Shown: positions 31,124 through 39,839 of the stretch, in pieces
Layout: every line of letters starts with the position of its first letter
Position numbering within the stretch: the stretch's first letter is position 1
Assembly (NCBI RefSeq): GCF_026262505.1
Contig: NC_067206.1
Span: forward strand, 868,001-932,000
Reading direction: 5' to 3'
Origin: Trichomonas vaginalis G3
Taxonomy: Eukaryota > Parabasalia > Trichomonadida > Trichomonadidae
Length of the DNA: 64,000 nucleotides
Notes under the pieces: model-generated
What the model saw: the letters and a program-made list of their open reading frames with translations, nothing else
What the model was told of the DNA's origin: nothing
Database searches by the model: none
Made by a program: the position numbers and the translations under genes

Positions 31124-31789
31124 ATGTCAGTCGAAGCAAAAACATTCACTAACAAATCTAATGGCGAAACATTCACAAAAGGCACTTATAACGGTATTGA
31201 AGTCTTACGTAGAGACAAGGATGGTTACATTAATGCAACAAAGATGGCAAGAGAAGCAGGAAAGTTAAACCATTTAAACAGATTTCTCAATAGTGCTAAA
31301 ATACAGAAAATTCTTGAGTTTTGGATGAACGAATACGGTGGAGCCAAAAGTGGCTCGACCTCAAAACAAGCATTTTATGAGCTTACTAAGGGTGTTATAA
31401 ATGAATTCAAAGGTATTTACATACATCCTGACCTCGTTCATTTTGTTGCTGAATGGTGCTCTGTAAAGTATGCATTTTATGTCAAAGATATTATGGACTC
31501 CATAGACAAGAAAGTTCATGAGAAATTAGATGAAGAAGAACTTGAAGATACAGTAGAGAATGCTAAACCTTTGTTTGAAGAAGAAGTTGGAAAAATGTGC
31601 GAAAAACAATTAGAACATGAACGTGAGTTATGTTATGGTTATAGAGATTCTCCATACGAACTAGACCAATGGGAACAAGAAAATTTAAAGAGAGAATTTA
31701 GAGAATATGAACTCGCTAAGATAGCATTAGAAGCTGCAGAAAAGAAGTTAAAAGCTTGGGGTTGTTTTGTACAAAAATATTGTGAGTAA
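31124..31789 (+). CDS. KilA-N domain protein in the Polinton
   Basis: Residues about 10-125 form a KilA-N/APSES-like DNA-binding domain: YNGIEVLRRDKDGYINATKMAREAG, then LNRFLNSAKIQKIL, and the closing KGIYIHPDLVHFVAEWCSVKYAFYVKDIMD, which is the typical 'yvHPdLa..iA.W.sp.fa..V..im' ending. KilA-N proteins are common in large DNA viruses and phages, where they are thought to be regulators. The C-terminal 90 residues are acidic and helical. The gene is bracketed by direct repeats and carries the same upstream module as the next gene. ATG 31124 is chosen; an upstream TTG frame exists. Confidence 0.9.
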   Translation: MSVEAKTFTNKSNGETFTKGTYNGIEVLRRDKDGYINATKMAREAGKLNHLNRFLNSAKIQKILEFWMNEYGGAKSGSTSKQAFYELTKGVINEFKGIYIHPDLVHFVAEWCSVKYAFYVKDIMDSIDKKVHEKLDEEELEDTVENAKPLFEEEVGKMCEKQLEHERELCYGYRDSPYELDQWEQENLKREFREYELAKIALEAAEKKLKAWGCFVQKYCE

Positions 31790-31867
31790 ATGAACCATTT
31801 ATTTTTATTGAATTCACCAAAAATAATTTTTAGGGTAGATGGTTAGATCTAACCTCATTTCTAACCT

Positions 31868-32006
31868 CATGACATTTTGACAACAACACAGGAGAAAGGC
31901 AGTTATGAATTATTTTTGAAGAACTGAAGGTGCTACCATGTTACCATGTGCTACCAGGTCATTTAACTTCTCTGAAAAAGTGTGACAACATGACATTTTG
32001 ACAACA
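31868..32006 (+). repeat. further copy of the 121-bp repeat
   Basis: Slightly diverged copy (GAGAAAGGC in place of GAGGAAAGC) followed by the beginning of another unit, lying between the KilA-N and primase-like genes, same orientation as the array at 30628. Confidence 0.9.
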
Positions 32007-32027
32007 GTCCTGGAAATATGATGCAGT

Positions 32028-32064
32028 CCAAAAATAAAGTTAGTTTTAAAATTATTTTTTATTT
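32028..32064 (+). promoter_or_regulatory. shared upstream module before primase-like gene
   Basis: Second copy of the CCAAAAATAAAGTTAG...ATTATTTT module, ending a few bases before the TATAAATG start at 32073. Confidence 0.55.
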
Positions 32065-32072
32065 CTATATAA

Positions 32073-33113
32073 ATGACGGCAACAAACAACAACAGCAACT
32101 ATATCGTTTCTGATGAAAAAGTTATTGATTCATTAGTTGAGGAATTAGTTATGACAGAAACTAAAACCCTCAATGAAAGAATTGGTGAAAACATGATTGA
32201 TTTACATAACTACCTCAAACATGATGGAGGAAGAGGAAGGAAAACTGGTATGGCTTTATTAGCAAATAAAATTTCAAATTTAACGATTATAGATGTTGAT
32301 ATTAATAAATCATACAATGATGAACTTAAAGAAACAGTTAGAAAAGATATTTTATCAAAACTTTCGGATAAAGATGTTATCGTTAAAACCGCTTCAGGAG
32401 GTCTTCACATTTATTGCAACACTAATTTCTTCTATTCAACCTCGAACAGAATGATTAAATGTTATTCCTGCAATGATTATGATATTGACATAATGACTTC
32501 TATGGATGATTCAAAGCGTTCTTTAGTAGTTATGGCTGATTCAAGAGTTCGCAAGAATGCAACAGAACCAATCAATACATACTCATTCATTCGTGGAAGT
32601 TATGATTCAACATTAACCAGAACAGTGAATGATATATTAAATGATTTGAATATTAAGGTAAGAGTTGAACAGAAGAATGAAGAAATAAAGACTATCATGA
32701 ATGAAAACAAAGATGTAAACATTGACGATAAACTTGCTCAGAGCATAGTTGATGGCATCTGTGATTTTGAAGTACATAATGATGGTGGAAACATGAATTT
32801 AGAAAAAGAAATAACATTATTCACACTGTTTCAAGCAATTAATTCGTTACCTAATCATTTAATTAATGAAGCATACGATAACGTTTATAACTTCTGCAGT
32901 TTAACAGAAAATGCAAAAAGTAATTTTGAAAAAGCACGTGATAGATATGCACATTTAATGACTTCTCCATTTGTTTTAGTGAAGATTCTAAAACTATACC
33001 AAAAGGAATATTATGATGAATATGTTTTACCTTTATTACGTAAGCCAAAAATAACATTTGATATAAAACTTGATGATTCATTTTTGATGATAGATATTAG
33101 ACGCGTGGCTTAA
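32073..33113 (+). CDS. primase-polymerase-like (AEP) protein in the Polinton
   Basis: 346 residues. The region of residues 50-170 has landmarks of bifunctional primase-polymerases: LTIIDVDINKSYND (the D-x-D metal motif), then VIVKTASGGLHIYCNT (the s-G-G-x-H motif), a CYSCNDYDIDIM segment and FIRGSYDS. This arrangement is seen in archaeo-eukaryotic primase domains of phages, plasmids and virophages. The C-terminal half is helical and unassigned; no helicase Walker motif is visible. A primase beside a B-family polymerase is unusual if both work. Its 3' end overlaps by 17 bases with the convergent tail-fibre-like gene. Confidence 0.65.
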   Translation: MTATNNNSNYIVSDEKVIDSLVEELVMTETKTLNERIGENMIDLHNYLKHDGGRGRKTGMALLANKISNLTIIDVDINKSYNDELKETVRKDILSKLSDKDVIVKTASGGLHIYCNTNFFYSTSNRMIKCYSCNDYDIDIMTSMDDSKRSLVVMADSRVRKNATEPINTYSFIRGSYDSTLTRTVNDILNDLNIKVRVEQKNEEIKTIMNENKDVNIDDKLAQSIVDGICDFEVHNDGGNMNLEKEITLFTLFQAINSLPNHLINEAYDNVYNFCSLTENAKSNFEKARDRYAHLMTSPFVLVKILKLYQKEYYDEYVLPLLRKPKITFDIKLDDSFLMIDIRRVA

Positions 33114-34778
33114 ACGTATTATTTTTGAAAATTGCTTTTCTAACATCTTGAAATTTTGTGATTTCAGACCAGTTTCTTCCATCACTACTGATATTTACTA
33201 AATCACCACATCCTAAAGCAATGAAATACCCATCAATATAAAATAAATTTGTAAATCTATAATTTTGAGTAAGTTTTGGAGTGAATGAATAAACCAATTC
33301 CCAATTTGATAAATCCTGTGATAAATAAATATGTCTGTTATAACTTACAGGATATGAATAGACCATTTCACCTGAAACGAGAACATAAACATTTGATCCA
33401 TAACATAAAGCTTCAATGTCTCCATCAGCTTGAAAAATTTGTTCAAATTGACCTTGTGATATGAAGATGATCTATAAATTTTATCATTTTGTAGGATAAA
33501 ATACATGTTGTTAATGTAATACCACTTACTTGTATAATCAATTTCCAAATCTGATGACATCATACTAAACATATAATAATTTATCCCATCCTCACTAATG
33601 AAAATTTGATTGACTTCATAAATTAGTACCCATTTATTATTAACGCATCTAATAGGATTATTTGAATATTTAAATTTAGCATCTTGATTTAAATTACATT
33701 TGAACCATTGGATACAATCGAATGAATAACAAGGGCAAAAATCATCTTCAACCATTATCATTCCCATAAATTTGCCGTTATTATATTCAACATATAAAAT
33801 TCTTGGATTAATGATTGGCTTTCGTGTATCAGGATTCAAAACAGATGGAGTAAATGATTCATAGTTTTGAAAATCATTTGTTTTAAAATAATAAAGCACT
33901 CCAGCTGTATAAAATAAATACATGGTCACTCCATCGAAACATATCCATTCAAAAGAATCTATATCAAAGGTTTTATCTGATGATTTCATAAAATTTAAAA
34001 ACGGTGGAGTAAAATAGACCTCTGATTGTTTTATTTCTTCATTAACAAATGATATATTAGCTTTCTTCATTAACTCACTATCCACATATTCCTTATCTGC
34101 TTTCTTCATTAACTCATCGTTAACATATGTTTTATCCGCTTTAAGGTCTAAACATCCTGAAACCCATCCTGTATCAGCTTTAGTTTTTAAAATCTTTGAT
34201 GTCCATTCATGATACCATTCAACCATTTCTTTAATTTCATTATCTTTTTCATCCACATATTCCTTATCTGCTTTCTTCTCTAACGCAGCAGCAACCCATC
34301 CTGTATCAGCTTTAGTTTTTAAAATCTTTGATGTCCATTCATGATACCATTCAACCATTTCTTTAATTTCATTATCTTTTTCATCCACATATTCCTTATC
34401 TGCTTTCTTCATTATGTCATTTAGGAAACCTTTTATGAATTCCTCATTTAAATTAAATCTTCCAATCTTCAAAACTTTAGGAAATGCATTTAATGCGTAA
34501 TATCTTTGTTCTTCTGGTGGAATTGATGTTATATCATCCGTTATACCTTTAATTTTTGAATTCATAAATAAAATTTCTTTTATATTTGATATCACTGCAC
34601 CACCCTTGCAAACGAATTCGAAATGGTCATTTTTCAATACTATCTCCAAATCTCCATATTTCAACCTTTGCGTTTGTTCAGCCGTCTTTGAATTATATGC
34701 ATATATGGCGTATGTAATGGTCTGAGGGACCTGGGTGCTTTGTGCCTTAAGTTGCTGTGGTTGCTGTTGTTTAATCAT
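33097..34778 (-). CDS. tail-fibre-like protein with KADKEYVD repeats and Asp-box-like propeller (broken)
   Basis: Minus-strand gene, about one break. Its N-terminal part (MIKQQQPQQLKAQ) leads to a collar-like domain, then a helical shaft built of repeats with KADKEYVD and KADTGWV words, the pattern seen in phage tail-fibre and trimeric coiled-coil proteins. The distal part has repeated short strands with S-x-DG-x-NW-type Asp boxes (IFISEDGINYY, NISSDGRNW, YSFDCIQWF), as in BNR/sialidase-type propellers. This suggests a receptor-binding spike or fibre of the virion. Start in TAAATG. I know no standard Polinton component of this kind. Confidence 0.6.
34161..34412 (-). repeat. 132-bp intragenic direct repeat (44-residue shaft unit)
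   Basis: Two nearly identical copies, beginning at 34161 and 34293 on the + strand with AACCCATCCTGTATCAGC, each coding one shaft module with KADKEYVD, EWYHEWTSKI and KADTGW. Recent duplication within the fibre gene. Confidence 0.9.
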
Positions 34779-34802
34779 TTATTATGATTTAAAAATAAAT
34801 AT

Positions 34803-35513
34803 TTAATCTGTTATCTCATCACCTATTTTTTCTATTTGAAATTGCCATAATATTTCATTCATGAATTCTAAATCACAATCAAATAGGTCAGTTACTCTAA
34901 ATTTAATATTTGATAAATCTTTTGAATGAAGAATAAATGAATTCCCGGATAATTGAAACGGATATGATAAAGAAAATGTGTTTAAGTTGATGGATAAAAT
35001 GTTTTGTATTGATGGGTAAGAGTTAGGGTCTAATGTTTGATGTGAAAATCTCATTGGGGTATTAACTTTATCACATTTGATTAAAATGAAATTGGAACCG
35101 GTGTCAGAATACAAAACATCCCCAACATCTTTTTCAAAATTTAATATCCACAACAATGAACGAAGATGAGGAGTACAAAATTTAATTTTCAGCGGGAATT
35201 TAATAAGGTTATTTATTTCATCAAGTTCAAAAAAGTTTATCAGGTTTTGATTTAAAATTTTCTTCATACCATATGATAAATGATTCATTTAAATAACTTA
35301 AAATCGTGTTAATATCCCATTTCGTTATCACATTATTTATATACATATCATACGTTTTTTATGGTCATCTTTAATAAATGATATATAATCTGAAGGGTCT
35401 AAAAGAATGGGATTAAATTTACCACTCACAGAAACGAGAGTAACATTATAAATTCCGCTAACTGTTAAATTTAATTTACAGTTATTATTCGAAATAATAT
35501 TGATAATTGACAT
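34803..35513 (-). CDS. Polinton minus-strand gene region, unknown
   Basis: Minus-strand open frames of unknown function lie between the fibre-like gene and a divergent small gene. The start at 35513 has an AAAAATG context; the larger part has FPLKIKFCTPHLRSLLWIL and LSYPFQLSGNSFILHSKD, rich in beta-type residues. Structural-protein role is possible given its neighbours, but nothing is recognised. The gene may be broken. Confidence 0.4.
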
Positions 35514-35532
35514 TTTTATTACGATTAAAAAT

Positions 35533-36012
35533 ATGGTAAAGCGTTATTTTCCAGTGATAAATAAAACTAGAATAAGATTACCTCAAGAATTCATAAATTC
35601 AACGAATAAGAAATTCATTCATGTTATAAATTTTAGTGTTTTCAGAAAATATGAGTCAATGTCATATTCATCAACAGGTTATATTTCACTTCATTCAAAT
35701 TTAGTTCAATCAAACCCATATAATGACCATTTCATAAGATTTTCAGATGGTATTAAAAATGTAATTGATAGATTAAAATATGAACAGATTGACAATATCG
35801 AATTTTTGGAATTTTGGTTTAAATATCCCGATGGAAAAAAGATTGAAGTTAAAGATAAACCTGATACTATAACAAAAACAATTACAATGACCGATCCGGA
35901 TAGTGGGGAACAAAAAGAAATAAAACAAACGATAGAAACTGGTGAAAGGTCAATTATTATTGATTATGATTCAAAGGATTATTATTCGATAATGTTAATG
36001 CTTGAATATTAA
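35533..36012 (+). CDS. Polinton gene, unknown, beta-rich
   Basis: 159 residues from ATG 35533, divergent from the previous minus-strand gene. Beta-type segments (HVINFSVFRKY, SSTGYISLHSNL, EFLEFWFKYPDG, ERSIIIDYDSKDYYSIMLML) suggest a compact jelly-roll-like or similar fold. It lies in the virion-gene half but on the opposite strand to most of it. A minor capsid protein (penton-like) is conceivable; that is a guess from size and position. It overlaps the next convergent gene by four bases. Confidence 0.45.
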   Translation: MVKRYFPVINKTRIRLPQEFINSTNKKFIHVINFSVFRKYESMSYSSTGYISLHSNLVQSNPYNDHFIRFSDGIKNVIDRLKYEQIDNIEFLEFWFKYPDGKKIEVKDKPDTITKTITMTDPDSGEQKEIKQTIETGERSIIIDYDSKDYYSIMLMLEY

Positions 36013-36350
36013 ATAGCCTTAACAAAGAATTTTTCAAGTGATATTTTATATTCATCAACTATTTTATTATAAATATCATTATATGTTAAATGAAGTTCAG
36101 TTGTTGTTCCGTTCTTTGATATCTTAATTGTGCTAATATCCTTTATAGGATTTATTTTTGCAACTGTTCCGCAGCATGAAACCTCATCATCTATGAAAAA
36201 TTGAATCTTAACGTCTGAATCTTGAACATCACAAAGAATGGCAATAATGTGAATTAATGATTCATAAGGTAAAATAATTAAACCGGATTGGTCAATTAAA
36301 TTTATTATTGAATCATAATTATTAATTATTATATCACGGTAAATTTTCAT
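36009..36350 (-). CDS. Polinton gene, unknown, 113 aa
   Basis: Small mixed protein (KIYRDIIINNYDSIINLIDQ, IQFFIDDEVSCCGTVAKINPI, ISKNGTTTELHLTYNDIYNKIV), with an N-terminal helix and then strands. No known motif. Its stop overlaps that of the + strand gene ending at 36012. Confidence 0.45.
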   Translation of the reverse strand: MKIYRDIIINNYDSIINLIDQSGLIILPYESLIHIIAILCDVQDSDVKIQFFIDDEVSCCGTVAKINPIKDISTIKISKNGTTTELHLTYNDIYNKIVDEYKISLEKFFVKAI

Positions 36351-36367
36351 TAATTCAGAATTAATGT

Positions 36368-36667
36368 CTATTTTATATGGCGCATTGCGACTGGAATCGT
36401 AGATTCCTGGGTTCTCGATGTTTGATGAAAGAGGTGGGGGTATGTTGGATAAGTGGGAATTTCAACAGGTTCTTTACCGGGTTCATCTTCTTTTTTTGGT
36501 AAGTCACGAGTTAATAAATTTGGTTGAGTTGCTGACCTTGTTAATTCAGGACTAACATTAACTTTAACATTTTGAATAATTCGTGATTTATCATCATTTA
36601 CGTTATAACCAACCGTAATCTCTGCTTTTGCGTTAGTGTTCTTTTGACTAGTGAAACGTCTTCTCAT
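36368..36667 (-). CDS. Polinton gene, unknown, Pro-rich 99 aa
   Basis: TATAAATGAG start after a T-rich tract. Basic N-terminus (MRRRFTSQKN), a central strand-rich part and a Pro/Thr/Tyr tail (PVEIPTYPTYPHLFHQ). PTYP-type tails are seen in virus proteins that recruit host ESCRT factors, but the match here is weak. Otherwise unrecognised. Confidence 0.45.
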   Translation of the reverse strand: MRRRFTSQKNTNAKAEITVGYNVNDDKSRIIQNVKVNVSPELTRSATQPNLLTRDLPKKEDEPGKEPVEIPTYPTYPHLFHQTSRTQESTIPVAMRHIK

Positions 36668-36750
36668 TTATAATTGAATAAAAAAAGAAAAATATATTTA
36701 AAGTTTTATTTAGTTGTTACGGTAATATCCCAAGGTTCATCCTTGTTTGC

Positions 36751-37653
36751 TTATACTTTCTTTGTAACTGCACCAATTATGTTATTGATATTGCTTTGAG
36801 TTTCTTCCAGTCTTATTTTATCATTTACAATATCTTTAATCATTTCATTACATACATTCTTAAAACCATCTGATTTTTCTAATTTACGTCTATCACTTTC
36901 TTTAATTAAATCAAAGTTATAACCTTGTTGAGAATAAAGTGGTTTCTTTATCAATTCCTTGAACGCTTCTGAAAGTGAAGATGAAGAAATTCTTGCCACT
37001 TGAATTGGTTTAAATTCTGCTTTCATTGCTTCTTTCTGTTCATTGAACACTGGATCGAATAAAGCAACTTTAAAGAATTTCTTAGCTGAAATTTCAGGTC
37101 TAATATTTGCATATTGACCATCAAACTGATTAACATATCGTGGTAATCCATCCGGTCCCTCTTCAACAGCATTTAATTTTTCCTTGAAATAAGAATATGG
37201 AATAAGATGGTATGAATACGTTGGACCATTTTCACCTTCTCCAATGTATTGTTTAACAGCTTTTCCATTTTCATCAAATTGCAAAGGATAACATTCATTA
37301 TATGCTTTACGTTTAGGATAATCCGTCATTGTTAATTTATACCCATTTATGACTTTAATATTTCCTTGACCATCAGTAACGAAAACTTCATTTATACCAT
37401 CAGGCTTTCCATTTGGTCCTGTAATGTCTGCTTCATGTGCTTCCCAATTTGGTCCATGACGTTTGGCATATGCTTGAGCTTCTGGTAATGTTAAAACGTT
37501 TCTCATTTGTTTAACATCTTTTTGAAGACCAGCAACAATATGAACTAATTCTTTCATTCCATCTGGAACTTTCATAGTTCTATTATAATATGCACCCTTT
37601 TTGTTTGTCCCTTGTTTTAATGGAACCTGTAGAAGATTTGCTATTTCTGTCAT
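36751..37653 (-). CDS. Polinton virion-region gene, unknown, 300 aa
   Basis: An intact-looking 300-residue frame between the ATPase gene and small genes. Central region includes [26 protein letters not shown] and [12 protein letters not shown], Asp/Gly/Asn-rich turns that look like surface loops, then [14 protein letters not shown]. The C-terminal 100 residues are helical ([18 protein letters not shown]). Its position next to ATPase and capsid genes suggests a structural or maturation role. I do not recognise it, and I see no Cys-protease His/Cys motif that would make it the missing maturation protease. Confidence 0.5.
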   Translation of the reverse strand: MTEIANLLQVPLKQGTNKKGAYYNRTMKVPDGMKELVHIVAGLQKDVKQMRNVLTLPEAQAYAKRHGPNWEAHEADITGPNGKPDGINEVFVTDGQGNIKVINGYKLTMTDYPKRKAYNECYPLQFDENGKAVKQYIGEGENGPTYSYHLIPYSYFKEKLNAVEEGPDGLPRYVNQFDGQYANIRPEISAKKFFKVALFDPVFNEQKEAMKAEFKPIQVARISSSSLSEAFKELIKKPLYSQQGYNFDLIKESDRRKLEKSDGFKNVCNEMIKDIVNDKIRLEETQSNINNIIGAVTKKV

Positions 37654-37693
37654 GTTTAATTATAAATAAAAAATAAAAATTAATTATAAAAAG

Positions 37694-39815
37694 TTAATCA
37701 AATTTAACACCTCCTTTATTTAAATCAACTATTATTTTTCCATGTTCACCTAATTGTTGATATTGTGTGTAAAGTTCATTAATGCTCATTGGTAAATTCA
37801 CTTGATAAAGCATAACGTTCAACTGTTGACGACTAAACCCACTGAAAATGAAAAGTGTTGATATAGGGTGTCCAAAGGTGTGTTTAGCACAAACCTGAAT
37901 ACTGCGAATAGAAATAAACAAGTTACATATATATAAAGTTTATTTAAATATAATCACCATTGGATTCAATCACGCGTTCGCAGCGATCGATCCAGGCTTG
38001 AAAGACACGCTTTAAATCATCATGAGAAAATTGCTCAAATTGCTCTCTTACAAAATTTTCAAGATCATCTGGACTCGCGAATTTGCGTCCTTCAGCTCTC
38101 TTTTTTAGCGTGCCGAATAAATAAAAGTCAGAGGGTGCAATATCAGGTGAATAAATTGGGTTTGGAACAACTTTGACATTGTTTTCCACCAAGTAATTCA
38201 TTACCTTATGACTTTTGTGAACTCTTGAATTATCAAAATGAATTGCAAACTTTTGTTTTTGTTGTTTGGATTTCTCAAACTCATCAGAATTGATAATTTG
38301 AGTAAGAACATTGTCAATTAGATACTGAGCATTCATCGTATTAGGTTTTTGAAGAATATCAATTGCGATGATGCCATTCACGCCCCAAAAAACCGACAAC
38401 ATCATCATTGGTGTGTCAATTTTTTTCTTCGGGAATGTTTGCGGATTTTCATCCTTCGGGATCCACATGATTTTGGCTTCTGTTGCATATTGAAACCAAG
38501 ACTCGTCCCCTGTTACTAAAAAGCGAAACTTCTTGGATTGATACGCACCCAATATAGAGAGGAGCTCTTTCGAAGATTGGACTCTAGATTTTTTTTGAAC
38601 TGAATTAAGGTTGTGCAGAACCCAACGTGTATACGCTAGTTTGTAGTTCAAATAATTGTGCAGATAATAACTGACTGTTGTACGTGGTATCTTTGTCATC
38701 TCCTCTATCCTTCTGAGTGATGCTCTTGGGTCTTCATCTAGCGCTTGAAGAATTGCTTTGATTTTTCTTTGATCCGGCGATTTTTTGTCAATTTTTATGA
38801 TGGGCGCCTTTTTGTTCATGAAGTGATACATCCTAACATGATACGTTACAGTGGAATAGCTAGGAGCATCCATACCGAAGCATTTTACCAATGTCTCGTA
38901 GATTTTTTTACAGTCTTTGCATTTTTTTGCAAGAGCGAGGATGTTTTCTTTATGATTCATTAAAAAAATGAAAAAAATCACGCCAAAATTTCCCGCGAAA
39001 CCGCCTCTTGTCTCAAAATTCATTTTATATCCCGGCATGGCGCCAAAATACAACATACTCATCATATACATATATTCATATTTTTTATTATATATTTATA
39101 ATCAGCATATATCTCCTTTAATAGTCTCATATAGAGCGCTGTGCTAAACGCACCTTTGGACACCCTATAGATTTGATTTAATGTTTGTGCTTAATGCTTT
39201 GAAGTATTGAACAGCCATGAAGAATGAACACTGAATGTGTCGACATTGAGTTAATAATTGATTAAAATATGATTTCTCATTAGTTATTAGTTTTGATTTC
39301 ACGGCATCATCTAGAAAAATTAGTGAATGCAAAAATTCTCTATCAAAATTTGAAATAGAAAGTGTTTCAAATAATTCATCCCGTTGTTTATCAATAATTT
39401 TATCCTCTAATCCTTGCTTCTTGATTGTATTATATAATTCTTTATACATTAAAAAGTTTTTTAAATAATCTTCTGCTTCTTCTTGTGATAAATAAATAAT
39501 TGGAATTTTGATTAAATGCTTTAAAGATTCAAATGTATCATCTGAAGGTGAACCTGAACGGTTGATATAAATTAACACATGTGAATGGGGGGAAGTGTTA
39601 GCAATAATGATAATTTGTTTTAATATCGTTAATGTTTTACCTTTATTTTGTTTACCAATTGCTGCAGTGATTGAATTTAAGTAACATTCAGAATATGGAA
39701 TTTTCATTAATTTTTCCTTAGATAGAGCATTTCTATTATCACTCAATGCTTCATTAATCATATCATCTACGTATGTATTATATACTCCTGCTAATTCTTC
39801 AGAATTTAAATCCAT
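37694..39815 (-). CDS. Polinton FtsK/A32-like packaging ATPase, split by a mariner
   Basis: The N-terminal portion on the right (start TAAATGG at 39815) has a Walker A-type loop (GKQNKGKTLT), then HVLIYINRSGS and a Walker B-type LIFLDDA, followed by QLLTQCRHIQCSFFMAVQ, which matches the 'hr...i.v...q' sensor region of A32/FtsK-HerA genome-packaging ATPases. It would pump element DNA into capsids. A mariner (37866-39165) lies within the gene. Remaining coding sequence is found on the left of it. The gene is therefore broken here, and the insertion postdates the Polinton. Confidence 0.85.
37866..37891 (+). repeat. mariner left terminal inverted repeat
   Basis: 26 bp starting GGGTGTCCAAAGGTGTG; matches the right end with a single T/C difference at position 16. 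Confidence 0.93.
37944..38960 (-). CDS. mariner transposase, DD34D type
   Basis: 338 residues from ATG 38960 (MNHKENILALAKKCKD); the frame opens further to 39071 but the shorter start gives a usual length for mariners. N-terminal bipartite helix-turn-helix: first at residues about 5-45, second near PRASLRRIEEMTKIPRTTVSYYLHNYL. Catalytic triad: TGDESWF, then IHFDNSRVH, and SPDIAPSDFYLFG, where the third acidic residue is Asp as in mariners. The WVLHNL segment corresponds to the conserved WVPHxL. The frame is complete with no stops, so it could encode an active enzyme. It is transcribed in the same direction as the ATPase gene it interrupts. Confidence 0.93.
   Translation of the reverse strand: MNHKENILALAKKCKDCKKIYETLVKCFGMDAPSYSTVTYHVRMYHFMNKKAPIIKIDKKSPDQRKIKAILQALDEDPRASLRRIEEMTKIPRTTVSYYLHNYLNYKLAYTRWVLHNLNSVQKKSRVQSSKELLSILGAYQSKKFRFLVTGDESWFQYATEAKIMWIPKDENPQTFPKKKIDTPMMMLSVFWGVNGIIAIDILQKPNTMNAQYLIDNVLTQIINSDEFEKSKQQKQKFAIHFDNSRVHKSHKVMNYLVENNVKVVPNPIYSPDIAPSDFYLFGTLKKRAEGRKFASPDDLENFVREQFEQFSHDDLKRVFQAWIDRCERVIESNGDYI
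39140..39165 (-). repeat. mariner right terminal inverted repeat
   Basis: Reverse complement begins GGGTGTCCAAAGGTGCG, pairing with the left end. Confidence 0.93.
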
Positions 39816-39839
39816 TTAATCAAAAATAAATTTATAATT

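Larger units (their letters stand above)
37866..39165. mobile_element. mariner (Tc1/mariner) transposon, 1300 bp, inside the Polinton
   Basis: Ends GGGTGTCCAAAGGTG...; 26-bp terminal inverted repeats with one mismatch; TA duplication on both sides (37864-37865 and 39166-39167). Size, TA target and a full transposase frame resemble the Tvmar1 family known from Trichomonas vaginalis. It could be an active or recently active copy. Confidence 0.95.

Noticed and set aside
36368-36667. PTYPTYP tail as an ESCRT-recruiting late domain
   Set aside because: Low-complexity Pro/Thr/Tyr sequence; resemblance too weak to claim.
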